Part shown: one piece after another, positions 44,542-57,550 of the stretch
Numbering within the stretch: the stretch's first letter is position 1
Layout of the letters: every line of letters begins with the position of its first letter
The notes under the pieces: generated by a model
The model's input: the letters and a program-made list of their open reading frames with translations, nothing else
Databases searched by the model: none
Told to the model about the DNA's origin: nothing
From: Paratinospora sagittata
Lineage: Eukaryota; Streptophyta; Magnoliopsida; Ranunculales; Menispermaceae
DNA length: 64,000 nucleotides
Assembly (NCBI GenBank): GCA_035771175.1
Contig: CM069603.1
Location: forward strand, 28,116,308 to 28,180,307
Reading direction: 5' to 3'
Translations under genes and position numbers: made by a program

Positions 44542-47500
44542 TGTAACGCCCCAAAAATCATTTAATCTAGCCCATGACCCAATTGCATGTTGCCCAAACT
44601 CTACGTGTTGCCTTGATGTGTATGATTGTGTGTTTGATGCTTAGTATGTGTTAGTTCAAGTGTTTTTGTATGATTTTTAATTGTTTAATGAGTTGTATGT
44701 GATTATTACTTATAGAAAGTATTATCATTGGTGTTAATATTATCTTTGGCCATATTATTATTGGTGGTGTTATTATTATTATTATCGGTAGGCTATTTAT
44801 ATTAATATCATTAGCCATATTAATTCTATTTTAAGGGTGGCTTGTTGGAGAAGCTACATGTAATAACTTGTTGAGCAAGTCATTGTTTGACTTCTAACTT
44901 GTTGAAAGGACCACATTAAATGTCGCATTTAATGCGTTTTCTTGAAATATGAGAAAGTTGTATTTCATGATATGATGAATATGAGAAACAAATTGGAATG
45001 CGTGGTGTAGAATGGGGGGTGCTAGTTATTACTGAACCATGGGAGCGAGACTTATGACTTGCTAAATTGGAAATACATCCCCCCCCCCACCATCTTGGAC
45101 GTCCAAAAGAGAAAAAAAAAGAGAAGAAAAAGAAGAAGAGAAAGGAGGAAGAAGAAGAAGAAACCCTAGGGGAGATTGGGTTTGAATCTCTACATCTAAG
45201 GTAAGAAAATGAAGTTTTCTTCCATAAATCTCTTCTCTAACTATTGAATGGTATAAATTGTTCATTGGTTCACGTTTTGGGGCTGAGCTAGAATGGTTTT
45301 GAGCTTGTATGTGCTTGTATGAGCTTGTTAATGGTGGATTAAGGCATCCTAGACCTAAACCCACGCCCAAGGAGTGATTTCCACACTCTTGGACTCGATT
45401 TTGATGTTATATGGGATTAGGGTTTCCATAGAAGCCCTAAGAACCGAGGAGAATGTCATGGATTTGGGTTCCTAAGGTGATTTGGATCCCAATAGTAGCA
45501 TTTTCCCCAATTTCAAGCTTAGATTTGGTGGAGCTACTTGTAAATGAGCCTACCCTTGGTTCATGGACTTAGACCATTCCAAATAACTTGTATGTCAACT
45601 ATGTTGATTTAGTTGGTATAATTAATTGATTCACAATTTCAATTTTGGAAATTTCATGCTATAGTTCAATGTTTAGTGTAATTATGCCCTATGCCCAATT
45701 GTAGAGATTTTCCTCAATTTGGGGAAAATGATGAAATTAGATTGGGAATGTTCAATTGGAATGAGTTAAGTCTAGTTGAACCTAAATTAGCTTGATTCAT
45801 ATAGTAATCAATCTATTATGATTATGCTATGGGCTAGGCCTAATGATTTGAAAGTTTCCAAATTTTGGGGCTTTTATGCAATTCACCTTTAATTATGAAA
45901 TTCAGATAATTTATATCTAATTAAACATTAATTGAGTTGATTCATGTTTTAAATTGGCCTATGTTGTGTATTATAACGGTTAGGTCTATATGTGGACGAA
46001 ATCCCCAAATTGGGCATAGTTGTGTCTAGGGATTAAATGTGGGTATTAATGGTTGAATTGATGATTTGTGATTAGGAATTAGGCATTGGGAGGCCTATGG
46101 CATGTGATTTATGTTTTATGTCATGATTAAATGGGGTCTAGCATATTGTCTACATGTGGCTTGTTTAAGTGTGATGTATGTTAATATGGTCTATGTGTTG
46201 ATCATAGAATTGATTATACATGTTGAAAACCCCATGAGTTGTATGGAATTGACTAAGGTCACAATTTTGGGACTTTGCCCAAAATTAGGACTTTTGACCT
46301 AAGTTAAGCCAATTAATTAAATTGACATTGGACTTGTCTAATTGAACCCTTATTGAATTAAAATAGTGGGTTAGGATGGTTGGACTTATATTTGAATTGT
46401 TTATGAGTCTTGTATGGATGTTTAGATTGATCATGAGAAATGAAACTCATGATTAGTGCTTATGTTTGGGAATGATCATAAATTGATGTGTATGGAACTT
46501 GATAATTATTTCAGGATCTTATATTGGTTGATTGGTTTGGTTGACATGTGTGTGGTTAGATACTCTTGCTTGGCTGTGTGTAGACTTCATTTAAGTTTAA
46601 AATCTTTTATATCATCATAATGTTTTGAAAACATGAAATGTGATCAAATGATTTGAATGATGCATTGATTTGGAAAACCTTATGATCTTGGTTTACCTCA
46701 CCTATCTAGCTAATACGGAGACTTAACCTTATCGTAGGAGGGTTTTATAAATGTGGATTGGGGATGAGAACGGCACGGTGAAATAGACGTGGACTAGTAA
46801 CCCCAAATGAGTATGGAATGTGGATTGGGGACGGGAATGACATGGTAAAATAGATGTGGACTAATAACCCCAATGAGTATGGCATATGAAATCCAAATGA
46901 TAGGTTTTTACTTGCATTGAACCCTATTATAAATGCTTGATATTTATATGCTATGAGCGTTATTAATTCATAGACATGAACATGCATACATACTATTTTA
47001 TTGTTGAGTATTAATGGCATATTTGAATTCTATTCACTGGGTACTGTTGGCTCACTCTCATTTCCCTTTTTCAGGCCCTTCTGTTCAGGATAAGGGCAAG
47101 GGAGTAGTTATAGCTTGAGGACCTTGCCGGCGTCAGAGTTAGGGCCTCGACGTGAGTTAGGAGCTTGTTATTTAATTATGATGTATTTATATTTTGAACT
47201 ATGTAATTCTAACACTTACCACATTTTGTAGTATTGGTAAGTTGGGTCTTGGGTCTTAGTAGATAGGCCATGTGGGCATATGACAGTTTTGTTCCCATGG
47301 TTTTGGGACTTTTATGTACATTGTCCGTGTGTTGGACTGTGGGGCTTATGGAATTTCATTTGTGGACTTATTAATTATCTTGGATAATGTTATGGATGTA
47401 TTTGATGGATTTTAGAACTGTTAAGTCTATCGGGTTATGGTTGAAAAAAAAAAAATAGGACTCTATGGAGAGTCTGGGTTGAGGCTTGTAGGGTCTCAAT

Positions 47501-47610
47501 TACCTCAAGTTGATTGAGGGGTGGTTGGAGATGCCTATGTCGGGCCCAACTCGGGCGTTTTCGCTTGCCATCCCTGTGGGATTTGTGGTTCGGGGTGTGG
47601 GGTCGCCACA
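44542..47610 (+). repeat. Gypsy 3' LTR (3,069 bp)
   Basis: Starts TGTAACGCCCCAAAAATC after the purine tract and ends GTGTGGGGTCGCCACA. A 67-bp internal tandem duplication is at about 46,752-46,885 (GGATTGGGGA...GTAACCCC twice), also present in the solo LTR at 48,388. Right flank TAAAG. The flanking sequence is interior to a family A variant LTR. Confidence 0.88.
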
Positions 47611-50600
47611 TAAAGTTATTTCAAATCAACAGATACATTCAATCTCGAAAAGGATTGATTCAGTTGTTGCAATCACGACAACAACACCTGAATCTTTTGA
47701 TCATTCACGAGAATAAAATGTTCTGATAAAGTTTTAAACCGTTCTGAAAAGGTGTGAAAAGTTCTAAAAAAGTGTACAGCTGACAACTTTATGATAGTGT
47801 TGGATTACCATCCTGATTAGTCAATTAACGTCTTGACACGTAAAGTCAACTTTTGTCAATTTTTTCCTTGAGGGCGCTCATACAACGTGAGCTTCCTACT
47901 GAACTGTGAAGTGAGGGCGCTACTTGAACGTAAGCGTCCTGACTTACTTAAGACTTTTAAAACCATAAAAATGATAAGTACACTACTGATCAATCAGCGT
48001 CCTGATGAGTTACATAGTTGGTTCCTGTGAGGGTGCTACTAGAACATAAACGTCCTGACATAAGTGATTAAAACATATGCACTATCGGCGTCCTTAAGTA
48101 TTTAACAATTAGCGCGCTGACTCTTTTTAAAACAAAATAACATAAGGACGCTTCTGAACTGTAAGTGTCCTGATGCTTGAAATACTTAAGTTCAATCCGC
48201 GTGATGATATTCAATCAGCATCTTGATAAGTTCATTTGGTTGAATCAATGAGGGCGTTACTCAAGACGTAAGCGTCCTAATAGATAAGTGCATTTTCAAC
48301 CTAGAGCATTATCAAAGTCCTAATGTGTTATCAACGCCCTGACTAACCAAGTACAAGAGGGCATTATTGAGACATTAGCGTCCTGATTGTGATGCCCCAA
48401 AAATCATTTCATCTAGCCCATTACCCAATTGCATTTTGCCCAAACTCTATGTGTTTGCCTTGATATGTTTGGTGTTTATTTGATGGTTGTTTAATGTTTG
48501 TATATTTGATGCTTGATAATGTATATAAATATGTGCATTATAAATTGTATATGGGTCATGTTAAATTAAAGTATAATGCATGTGTTATTACTTATGCATG
48601 GGCTCATTAAACCATGAATTGATATGGGTTAGGATTGATTGAATAAAAGGATAAATGAGAATGAAAATTTGGTGTATTAGATGGATTGAACATTTAAAAT
48701 ACATGGAAGCATGAGATTGGTTAAAGTACATGTGGTTGGTATGAGTAGTATGAGACCAACACATGTCAGGTTGGTGCATGAGAGTGCACAAGTATCCCAT
48801 GCCCCATTTCTCTTCTCTAACACATGTCAAGTTGGTGCATGAGAGTGGACAAGTGTCTCATGCCCCACTTCTCTTCTCCAAGGAAGTCCTAGAGAGTGAG
48901 ATGAGTTGAGGAAAAGGAAAAAAGAAGAGAAAGGAAAGAAGAAGAGAAAGAAAGAGGAAGTTGCTTTGAGGGAAATCTCAACAACGTTTTCATCAAAGAG
49001 CTGAATCTTAGTGATATATGGTCAGATTGAGCTCAAACTTTGTTAGCCAGTTCGTATCATATGGTTATTTATTCTGTTCGGTGGAGATCCTTATTGGAGT
49101 TTTCTTTTGAGAGATATAACCTCCAAACAAAGCTGGTCGGAAAGTCTGAATTTCTGGCGCAGTTTAGATCAAACTGATAGATCTCCTAACCTACCGTTGG
49201 ATGGATATGATATTTCAGAAGATGGTTCACAACAAATATTTCTGCGTTATGAACGGTTGGGGTGTTGATGGATGAAGTGTTTTGTGTGATATAGTCATCT
49301 GAGTTCAAGTATTTGCAGCAGGAAAGGAGAAATTGTCTTATTAGAGACTTGTTCATCAAAGAGGCTTATCTCTTTGGTCCACTGTTGGATTGAGCCAAGT
49401 TTTGGACAGAAGGTTTGCTTCTTAAGATTCTTCAATCTTTACGGTTGATTTTGTGATTAAATATTTATGTTGGCAGCTTGATACATCTGAACAAAATATT
49501 AAATGGAAAATTGGTAGGGTTGTTTGTATTAGACCTAAATTTAGAATATGAACTTAGACCTTTCTAAATAGCTTGCATGTCAACTATGTTGACCTAGTTG
49601 CCATTATTGTTGAACCCATGATGCAAAATCAATGATATACATGGCTGAACATGGTGACCTAGTGTAAATCGACAATATGGCCTAAGTATGGAAATATTCA
49701 TATTTTAGGGCTGTTGATGCTTTTGGCCTAGAATCATTGAATTGATACAATTTATGTCTAATTAAGCATGACTAGGGTTGATTATGCTACTGATTAGGTG
49801 GTTGTGACCATATCATGGGTTAGGCCTACTTGTGATCAAATGGCTCAATTTGGGCATGTTTATGCCTAAGGAATTGAAAATCAGTATTTTTGATTAATTG
49901 AATGGTTTATGAATGAGAACTATGCATTAGAGGCCTAAGTCATGTGATTTGAGTTGAACGATGGGATTAGATGGGATTTAGGCCTATTGTCTATATGTGG
50001 GCTAATTTAAGGTTGATGTGTAATGTCTATGTGATTGAGCATAAGAATTGATGTATGGTTGGATATTGATGAATGTTTCAGGACCTTGATTAGGTTGATT
50101 CGGTTTGGTGTCCGTGTGTGGTTAGATACTCTCGCGAGGCTTGGTTGTGAGTAGACTTCATTTATGATTATATCTTTTATGTCATCATATCACTTTTATA
50201 TATTGTATGTTGAAAGCATGAATGTGTTTTAATGTTTTGAATGATGCATTGATTTGAGAAAACCTTATGACTTTGGTTGGGCCCATCTATCTGGCTAATA
50301 GGGAGACTTAACCTTGTCACAGGAGGGTTTTAGAAAGGAAATATTTGGGGATGAGAATGGTACGGTGAAATAGACGTGCACTAGTAACCCCAAATCAACA
50401 TGATTGGGGATGAGAACGGTACAGTGAAATAAACGTGCACTAGTAACCCCAATACATGTGGAATGTGGATCCAAATTGATAGGCTTTTTACTTGCATCGA
50501 ATTTATTATAAATGCTTGATATCTATATGTTATGAGCTTTTAATCATGCTACACATTAACATGCATACATAATATTTATTGATGAGTATTGATAGCATAT

Positions 50601-51595
50601 TTGAATTCTATTCACTGGGCACCGTTGACTCACCCTCATTTTCCTCTTTCAGGTCCTTTTGTCCCAAATAAGGGCAAATGAGTAGTCATATCTTGAGGGC
50701 CTTGCTAGCGAGAGAATCCAAGGCTTCGATGTGAGTTGAGAAGCATTTTGATTGAACTATGTTTTAAATTATGATGTATTATATTTTGGATTATGTAATT
50801 ATAACACTTACCACATTGTAGTATGGGTGAGTTGGGACTTGTTAGATAGACCATGTGGGGCATATGACCTTTTTTGTACCCATAGTTTTGGACTTTATGT
50901 GAATATCCATCTTGATGGACTGTAGGGATTATGGTTTTATTTATGGTTCATTTTTATGGATTATCTCTTGTCTTGGATGATTAATACGGTTGGTAGTTTT
51001 GTTTAGTACATTTTTATATTATGTCGTTGTTTGGGATAAGGCTTGTAGGGTCTTAATCACCTCACGGGGGTTGAGGAGTGGTTGGAGATGCATACGCCGA
51101 GCATCCCGCCCAGGCATTCCGCACACCATTCCTTACGGGGTTGATGGTCCGGGGTGCGGGGTCGCCACACTGATGGACACTTAAAAAATAATTTTGACAT
51201 TTTTTCAACATTTTAAAGCTCGATTAAACATGATTAAACACTTAGTATTTTGAATCAAATCAAACATTGAAAATTCATTGAGTGATCGATAAAATCAACG
51301 AAAAGTACTTTGAAATCGAATAGACTAAACCATGTAATCATACACATTTGCTGAATCATATGATAACAAAGATTCTACAACCTAAACATAGTCTAATAAC
51401 ACAAAGATATGTCTTCGAAAGATCATGGTTTTCAATTTAATCTTGAAAGCTTTTTCACCATGCATTATCTAGTCTTCGTGAATCTTCATGTGAAATTAGA
51501 TGTGCAATGCATATAATATTATCGTATTCAAAGTGTGGTTTGTAATCATCAAAATATCGTTTCTCATCCGGGTCATGAGGGCAATTACATTAACA
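47611..51595 (-). mobile_element. Family A variant LTR, left-truncated, interrupted
   Basis: The right end GCAATTACATTAACA at 51,595 is the 5' TGTTA start on minus; the left end is cut by the gypsy LTR at 47,610. It contains foldbacks such as GAGGGCGCTAC...GTAAGCGTCCTGA (47,860-48,387). The segment shares text with 56,320-57,374 (AGCACCTGAATC / CACCTGAATC, GATTAAACAT, GTAATCATCAAAATATC). A chromovirus solo LTR lies inside at 48,388-51,169. Confidence 0.75.
48388..51169 (+). mobile_element. Chromovirus-type solo LTR (2,782 bp)
   Basis: Begins TGTGATGCCCCAAAAATC and ends GGTGCGGGGTCGCCACA with exact CTGAT duplications at 48,383-48,387 and 51,170-51,174. Same lineage as the gypsy 3' LTR (shared ends and the duplicated GGGGATGAGAACGGTAC...AGTAACCCC block near 50,350-50,450). 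Confidence 0.9.
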
Positions 51596-52860
51596 CAAAC
51601 ACCGACCTTCGGATAGGAGTCTTCTCAATTGGCTAACCAGTCAATTCAAATACAAATGTATTTACAAAGATGAAGAGATTGTCCTATACCAAACAAATCT
51701 CAAATGAAATACAAGTAAGAATGAATGCCTTCAAAATGATGACCAGCCAAAGTAGGTAAAATAAAATGCAAGCTAAAATGAGAAAGGACAACTTTGGACT
51801 TGATTGAGAAATGATGAAGTTTGAAGCATTCAATCAAATACCTCTATCACTTGAAATCTCTTGGAAAGATGTCTTCTCAAAATGAAGATTTGATGCACAA
51901 GAGATTTCTTCAAAGTGATTTGAAAAGTTAAAAAGCGTGGTTGAAGTACTTGAATAACTTGGAGAACTTGAAAGTTTTTCTTCTCAAATATGGAAAATCA
52001 AAACAACTCAAACACTTATTTGAAACTTGTTTTCCTTTTGAAAAACGTGGAAAACTAATATTAGCACAAGTTTCTTTCTTTCAAAGATTTTGCGAAAGGT
52101 TGCTCACAATGAGCTAAGAAACATATTTATAAAAAAATATATTCGAAAAAGTAAGAACCTTAGTTTTATACATAAAACATCGTTTCTGTTCAAAATGAAC
52201 TTGAAAGTAGTTCTTTTTTTCATTACAGAAATGCATTTTCTTTTAGAGAAACACATTTCTTTGTGAAATTTCAGAATTGCCCAAAAATTAGAAAACGTGA
52301 TTCTCTCAGAGAAAACGTGTTTCTGTGTGCATTTCCCGATAGCAAAATTCTGAAAATTTTGAGGAACGAGTTTTTGTAAAACATAGAAACTTAAACATGT
52401 TTTTCTTGATAATTTTGCAATCAAAACATGTTTTCATCATAAATTAATGTTAAATACAACTGCATGAACTTTAAAACATTGTAATTGAAATACTTTTAAA
52501 ATCAACACATAAATCAAAATCATTTTGAACAAACAATTAAATTTTGACTTTTATGAAAATTGTTGTCTTTTCAAAACAAGTATGATTTTCAAAATCATTT
52601 TAAACATATGCATGACTTTGGTTGACACAAATGGAATGCATTCTACAACCATATTGAATCTAAACAATTATAAAGAGATTTACAATAATGTTCTTCATGC
52701 TTTGATCCACTTCAAGCTTTGACTTTGACCTTTTAGTTGACTTTACAGAGATACAATCATTTTAACTACTGAAACACCTTAGTCAAAGTGATTAGTATAC
52801 GAAAAATGTTGTTTGCAATCATCAAAACATGTAAGGGTGATGGTCAACATGCCAATAACA
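51596..52860 (-). repeat. Probable 5' part of another giant LTR
   Basis: The right end CATGCCAATAACA at 52,860 abuts copia coding sequence and would be a TGTTATTGG start on minus. GCAATCATCAAAACATG just inside it matches the equivalent place in family A variants. A minus-strand TATAAATA lies near 52,125. Its other end is lost under the previous insertions. Coding capacity is not seen; family membership is inferred from the end only. Confidence 0.45.
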
Positions 52861-53209
52861 GGTACCATCCTAATGGAATTTATTCTCGTCATAGGAGAAT
52901 AAGTATCAAGGTAGTCTAAACCTTCTCGTTATTTATAACCTTTTAATACAAGTCTCACCTTATATTTATCAATTGATCCATCTGCTTTCATTTTTCTCTT
53001 GAAAATCCATTTGGAACCTAAGGGTCTACATCCAGGGGGAAGATCCACTAATTCCCAAGTATGGTTTTGCATGATAGAATCAATTTCAATTTTAATGGCC
53101 TCTTTCCACAAAGGTAGGCATAAGAGCTTATAGCCTTTTTAAATGTTCGAGGTTCGCTTTTAAGTAAGTAAGTCAAAAAATCTGAATTGAACGATTTTTT
53201 TGTTCTTAC
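52861..53209 (-). mobile_element. Ty1/copia RT fragment (second copia lineage)
   Basis: On minus: KKSFNSDFLTYLLKSEPRTF, then after a frameshift WKEAIKIEIDSIMQNHTWEL, PPGCRPLGSKWIFKRKMK, DGSIDKYKVRLVLKGYK and the start of the next block (GLDYLDTYSP). This is the copia RT N-terminus. It is cut on both sides by giant LTRs. The preceding linker of the same polyprotein resumes at 57,375. Confidence 0.87.
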
Positions 53210-53451
53210 TGTTGGCCCAGATATGTCCAAGAGGAATGTGAATTGGACACTTAGCATATTTTAACCTTTCTTAAAATTGTGCGGAATAATGAAAGCAGAT
53301 TAAACAAAGTATAGCAATTAGATACAACAAATGTAAATGGGACAATGCAAGCAAGATTTGTAGTGGTTCGGCCGCGCCTACATCCACTACCTAACCTCCT
53401 CAATTAGGATTTGTTCAAACTCCACTATGGACCTTCTTACTGGTGAAGATC

Positions 53452-55671
53452 ACCAACATTACAACACAAGATAATGTTGGTTCTAACTAAGTAGAACACT
53501 TTACAATTAAGCTCAGTACATAGCATCACAAAATATAAAATATGAAATAGGTAATGCTAAGTTGAAATACACTTACAATCCTTTACCTTTTATTGTTCGG
53601 TATTGCTCAAGTGCAGTTTCGAAAAACATGAATGATGTGATATGAAACTCAGTGCTTCTTCCAAAATAATATGATACCAAATAAATATTGATTTGAAAAA
53701 TGGAGGAGAAGTGTAAATCATAAACACAGATAGTTTTCAAAATAGATATAAAATATAAGTATGAAATTTTTTGGTTCAGTGATCAGTAGTTAACACAACT
53801 ATTGATATATTCAATACAGTACTTAAGATATGAAATAAAGTACAATTGTATATCTTGAACTATTTCTCAAATTTTATCTCCAGCAAGAATGAAACCAAAT
53901 ATGAATCAGTAATGAGAATTTGAGTAGATACCAATAAAATAGATTTTCAAAGCTAAAATGAAAATAAGCTCAATATGAAAATCTTTTGAAGACGTAAAGG
54001 TATTAGTAAAAATACTTTGAAAGTTTAGATGATGAAAAACATTTTGACACAGACAAACTTTCAAAAAGTATTGGCACAATACAAATTGATTGGCAAGTTG
54101 TTTGGTCCTAAGTGCTGGTATTTATAGACTTAGTGGGACATAGTCGTTAGACATTTGAAGTTCAAATAATATGAACGTTTTACACACAACGACTAGAATG
54201 TTATATGAAAATGGCAATTGCAATTTTTACTAACATTCTGGTTCTTTTCGGATTTCATGAAAAAGGAAAGTTTTACAAAAAGTTATTTCATGTATCAGAG
54301 ACGATCTCTGATAAGTTTGGAAAGGACTTTGTGCAAAGGTCTGTTATGAAAAAATAAACTTACGTAGTGTACATATTCGAACAATAACGGTTGTTGAATT
54401 AGCGTCCTTGTTCCATAATCAGTGTTCTGACGCATAATGTCAACTTTGTCGTTTTGTTCCTTGAGGGCGCTTATTACATATAAGTGTCCTACTGAACAAT
54501 AAAGTAAGGGCGCTACAAGCTTGTGAGCGTCTTAATTTTTTTTGATATTTAAACGATTTAACCTTGAGGGCGCTAATGCACATTTAGCGTCCTGCTATGT
54601 TTTAAAATAGTTAAGTACATGAGGGCGCTACTCATCGAGTAAGCGTCCTACTAGTTTAAAACATAAAACAAAACATGAGGGCACTACAACTATGTAAGCG
54701 TCCGACCAGTTAAAACATTTGAAAAAAGACACAAACACGCTGAAGGACAATCAACGTTCTAAAAGTCACTAAGTTTATTCCCAAAGGTGAGGGCACTCCT
54801 ATCCAGGTAGCGTCCTGATAGGTTATTCAACTTATAACTATCAGCGATGTCAAAGAGACATTTTTTTAAGAACTTAGGAAATCTTTCAGTGAGCTGATGC
54901 TGAGTCAGCTTCCTGATAACTTCATAGGTTGACATATAAAAAAGGCAACTACTATACAAGTAAGTGTCCTGATAAATCAGTTCAATTCAACCTTGAACAT
55001 TATTAGCCTCCTAATGAATTATCAACGTCCTGACTTATCAAGTTCATGAGAGAGTTGCGATTTCATTAGCATCCTGGAAGACTCTTTAAAAACAGTTTTG
55101 ACTAGCTATAAAATATACGATATAAGCGAGTAAAAACTCGGTAAATTTCAAATTAAATATAGAAAATTAAATCATTTGAAATACCTTAAAATGTAAGATC
55201 AAAACATGCAAGTATGCAAGTGATTTGTGCATGGTTTTGAAAAATGTTTGAGCAATGTCGATTAGAGAAAGATATACCTTAAATACTTTGTATATTTCTC
55301 GTTTCTCATAATCGTTAAATCCAACTCTTCATTATGAGATCCTCAATAAGAGCTTTACGAAGAGTCGAATGACTTGAACGTTGATCAAGAGATGTAGTCT
55401 TGAAGCTTGATCGAATCATTCGAGTGAAGTGATCTTGAAATCATGACGTGAACGTTGAAGTCCTTTTGATTGAGATGAACTTGACCATTGGATGTGATCT
55501 TTGAGTTCCTTGATCGAGTCGTTCTTTAGCTTTTTGCTTTCCTTAGGTGCTTTGATAAAATCTTGATACACGCACGTTTAGCCCGAAAAGTACTTTGTCT
55601 GTGATCATCAAAATATACGTTATCACAGTATATTTAGGAACAAGCTAAGTGATGAACGCATAGGTTAACAT
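53452..55671 (-). mobile_element. Family A LTR copy, 3'-truncated
   Basis: The right end GCATAGGTTAACA (TGTTAACC on minus) equals the start of the 22.0-kb copy. The left limit is where ACCAACATTACAACAC begins, so the mini-hairpin array and terminal part of this copy are missing. The TATA phrase is near 54,120 and foldbacks at 54,410-55,080 (for example GAGGGCGCTACTCATCGAGT followed by AAGCGTCCTA). Confidence 0.75.
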
Positions 55672-55830
55672 TTCTCAGCTTATGGGTGTGAGAACTTCTA
55701 TTTCTCAACTTACGGGTGTGAGAGGGTGGTTTCTCAACTTGAGGGTATGAGAAGACCAATTCTTTACTTACAGGTGAGAGAGAACCTATTTTCAACTTAT
55801 GGGTTTGAGATGACCGTTTACAGCTATGAG
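55672..55830. repeat. Mini-hairpin array, second variant
   Basis: TCTCAGCTTATGGGTGTGAGA, TCTCAACTTACGGGTGTGAG and CTCAACTTATGGGTTTGAG are consecutive hairpins; on minus their loops read ACCC(A/G)TAAG, as in the other arrays. Stems are TCTCA/TGAGA here. Confidence 0.75.
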
Positions 55831-57374
55831 CAACACTTGCTTTTGCCCAATGACGAACCAGTCACTGCAAATTAAATACAGCATGAAATATGATTACCTT
55901 TACTTAGAATCAAAGTGATACTTACAAAGCTTTGGATTAAACCTTCTATGATCACAGATTCAGCAAAATATGTATAATGAATTTTATGTTGAAAACATGT
56001 TCAAAGAGCTTTTGTCTTCTTCAATAGGTTTTTGAAATAATGAGGATGAAAATCATTCAACCCAGAAGACTTGAAGTTTTTCTTTCAAAAGATCGTAAGA
56101 TCAAACACAAGTGAAAGAAGACTAACTTTCAAAAAGTGTTTTCGCACAAAAGAAACTGTTAATAGGTTTTGAATGAATATCAGTTTAGTATATCATTAGT
56201 GGTTTTTTTGCTCTAAGGTAGCACGTATATATAGGAATAACAAAGGCGCAATGGACTTGTTGATTTTTTGGTGCTCTAGGTTTTTTCAAATATAATGTTA
56301 ACTTTATTTCCCGAAATGAATCGATTTAACTCAATGCATATTACAGCAAAAGCACCTGAATCATCTGATCCTTTCATGAAAGAGGAATGTTCTGACAAAG
56401 TTTTAGAACGTTCAAAAAGTTTTGAAAAAGTTGTTGTACGATTCTGAAAAGTTTTGAAAAGTATTCGTACGTTTCTGAAAAAGTTAACATAAATAGTAAT
56501 AATGTCAGAACAACAAAAATATTATTTCTGTCATTTTGTTCCTTTCAGGGCGCTCATAGCACATCAGCGTCCTACTGAACAATGAAGTGAGGGCGCTACT
56601 GAATAGTAAGCGTCCTGACTTACTTTGACAATCAACCGACTTAAATCATGAGGGTGCTACTTCATAGTTAGCGTCATGTTTTATTTTAAAACTTTAAACA
56701 AACGAGGGCGCTACTCAAGAGTAAGCGTCCTGATATTTAAAAGCAGTTATTTAAGTTGATTCTAAAGATGATGGCGCTCCTACAAAAGTAGCATCCTGAT
56801 AATTTATTCAACTTATAACTTATCAGCGCCCTTAAATATTGAAATCACTTAAAAACAAAAAAGAACTTTTAGCGAGCTGAAACTAAGTCAACATCCTGAC
56901 ATTCTCAAAGGTTGATGAAAGAAAGGTCGCATCTAACAAGTAAGCGTCCTTATTAATCAGTTCAATTCTTGAGCTTCTTAATATTTTATCAACGTCCTGA
57001 CTCATCATGTCTAGGAGGGCATTGCTAAAACATTAGTGTCCTGAAATACTTTTATAAAAGCGGTTTTTTATTTCTCGATTAAAGCTCGATTAAACATAAT
57101 GTAATCGAATTAAATCGAATATGCAACCGATCGATTAAAACATGCAGGCATGCATATTGTTGAATCTTATGACATAAAAGGTCCTACAACCTATCATAAT
57201 CTAATCATATAACTAAACATCTTCAAACGATCATGATCTTCAAGAAGATCTTTTAATACATTCACCATGCATCACTGAATATTTGAAACCTTCAAGTAAG
57301 ATTAGATATGTCATATGTGCAGTAATATCATAAAAAGAATGTAGTTTGTAATCATCAAAATATCTTTCATAACA

Positions 57375-57550
57375 AGGACATATTCTCGTAAGGGACATGA
57401 GGATAATAGTCTCGAATGTTCGTCAATGATTTCATTATCTTGCTCTTGGTTCTGACTATTCTCAATAATAGTCTCGAATGTTCGTTTTGACGAACTTGAC
57501 TCTTCCTTGAATTTACAAGAGAATGCATGTTCAAAGAACGATACATTTCT
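57375..57550 (-). mobile_element. Ty1/copia linker fragment
   Basis: The minus strand encodes NVSFFEHAF followed by an acidic/Ser-rich linker (KEESSSSKRTFETIIENSQ), the segment between integrase and RT in copia polyproteins (family: VTFFEN...). It is the upstream continuation of 53,209. A ~58-bp duplication repeats AATAGTCTCGAATGTTCGT. On its far side the gypsy LTR begins. Confidence 0.65.

Larger units (their letters stand above)
36937..47610 (+). mobile_element. Ty3/gypsy chromovirus (Tekay/Del-like), no 5' LTR seen
   Basis: Gag, protease, RT, RNase H, integrase and a chromodomain-like tail follow in order on the plus strand, then a purine tract (AAGGTGGGTATGA) and a ~3.1-kb 3' LTR beginning TGTAACGCCCC. 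Integrase after RT marks gypsy; the C-terminal KVRW...W.REDYM block and the CTTCGAGGACGAAGTTC sequence before the LTR fit Tekay/Del chromoviruses. Upstream of the Gag start only about 220 bp of unassigned sequence separate it from the satellite, so the 5' LTR and leader are lost. A 2.7-kb solo LTR sits in RT. Confidence 0.9.
53210..57374 (-). mobile_element. Family A variant LTR inside copia, itself interrupted
   Basis: The left end TGTTGGCCCAGATATGTCC matches the end of the copy at 36,619 (complement), and the right end CTTTCATAACA is near 57,374. Its mini-hairpin array is cut: 53,440-53,451 before, 55,672-55,830 after, the inserted family A copy (53,452-55,671). Larger foldbacks are at 56,550-57,050, for example 56,590-56,619 and 56,704-56,733. 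The flanks CTTAC and AGGAC do not match, so boundaries are less certain than for other copies. Confidence 0.7.

Noticed and set aside
45062..45370. 102-codon minus ORF in the gypsy LTR
   Set aside because: Located within a non-coding LTR, C-run and AG-rich sequence, no domain.
53205..57379. Exact target duplication for the variant LTR at 53,210
   Set aside because: CTTAC and AGGAC do not match; I keep the element but not a duplication.
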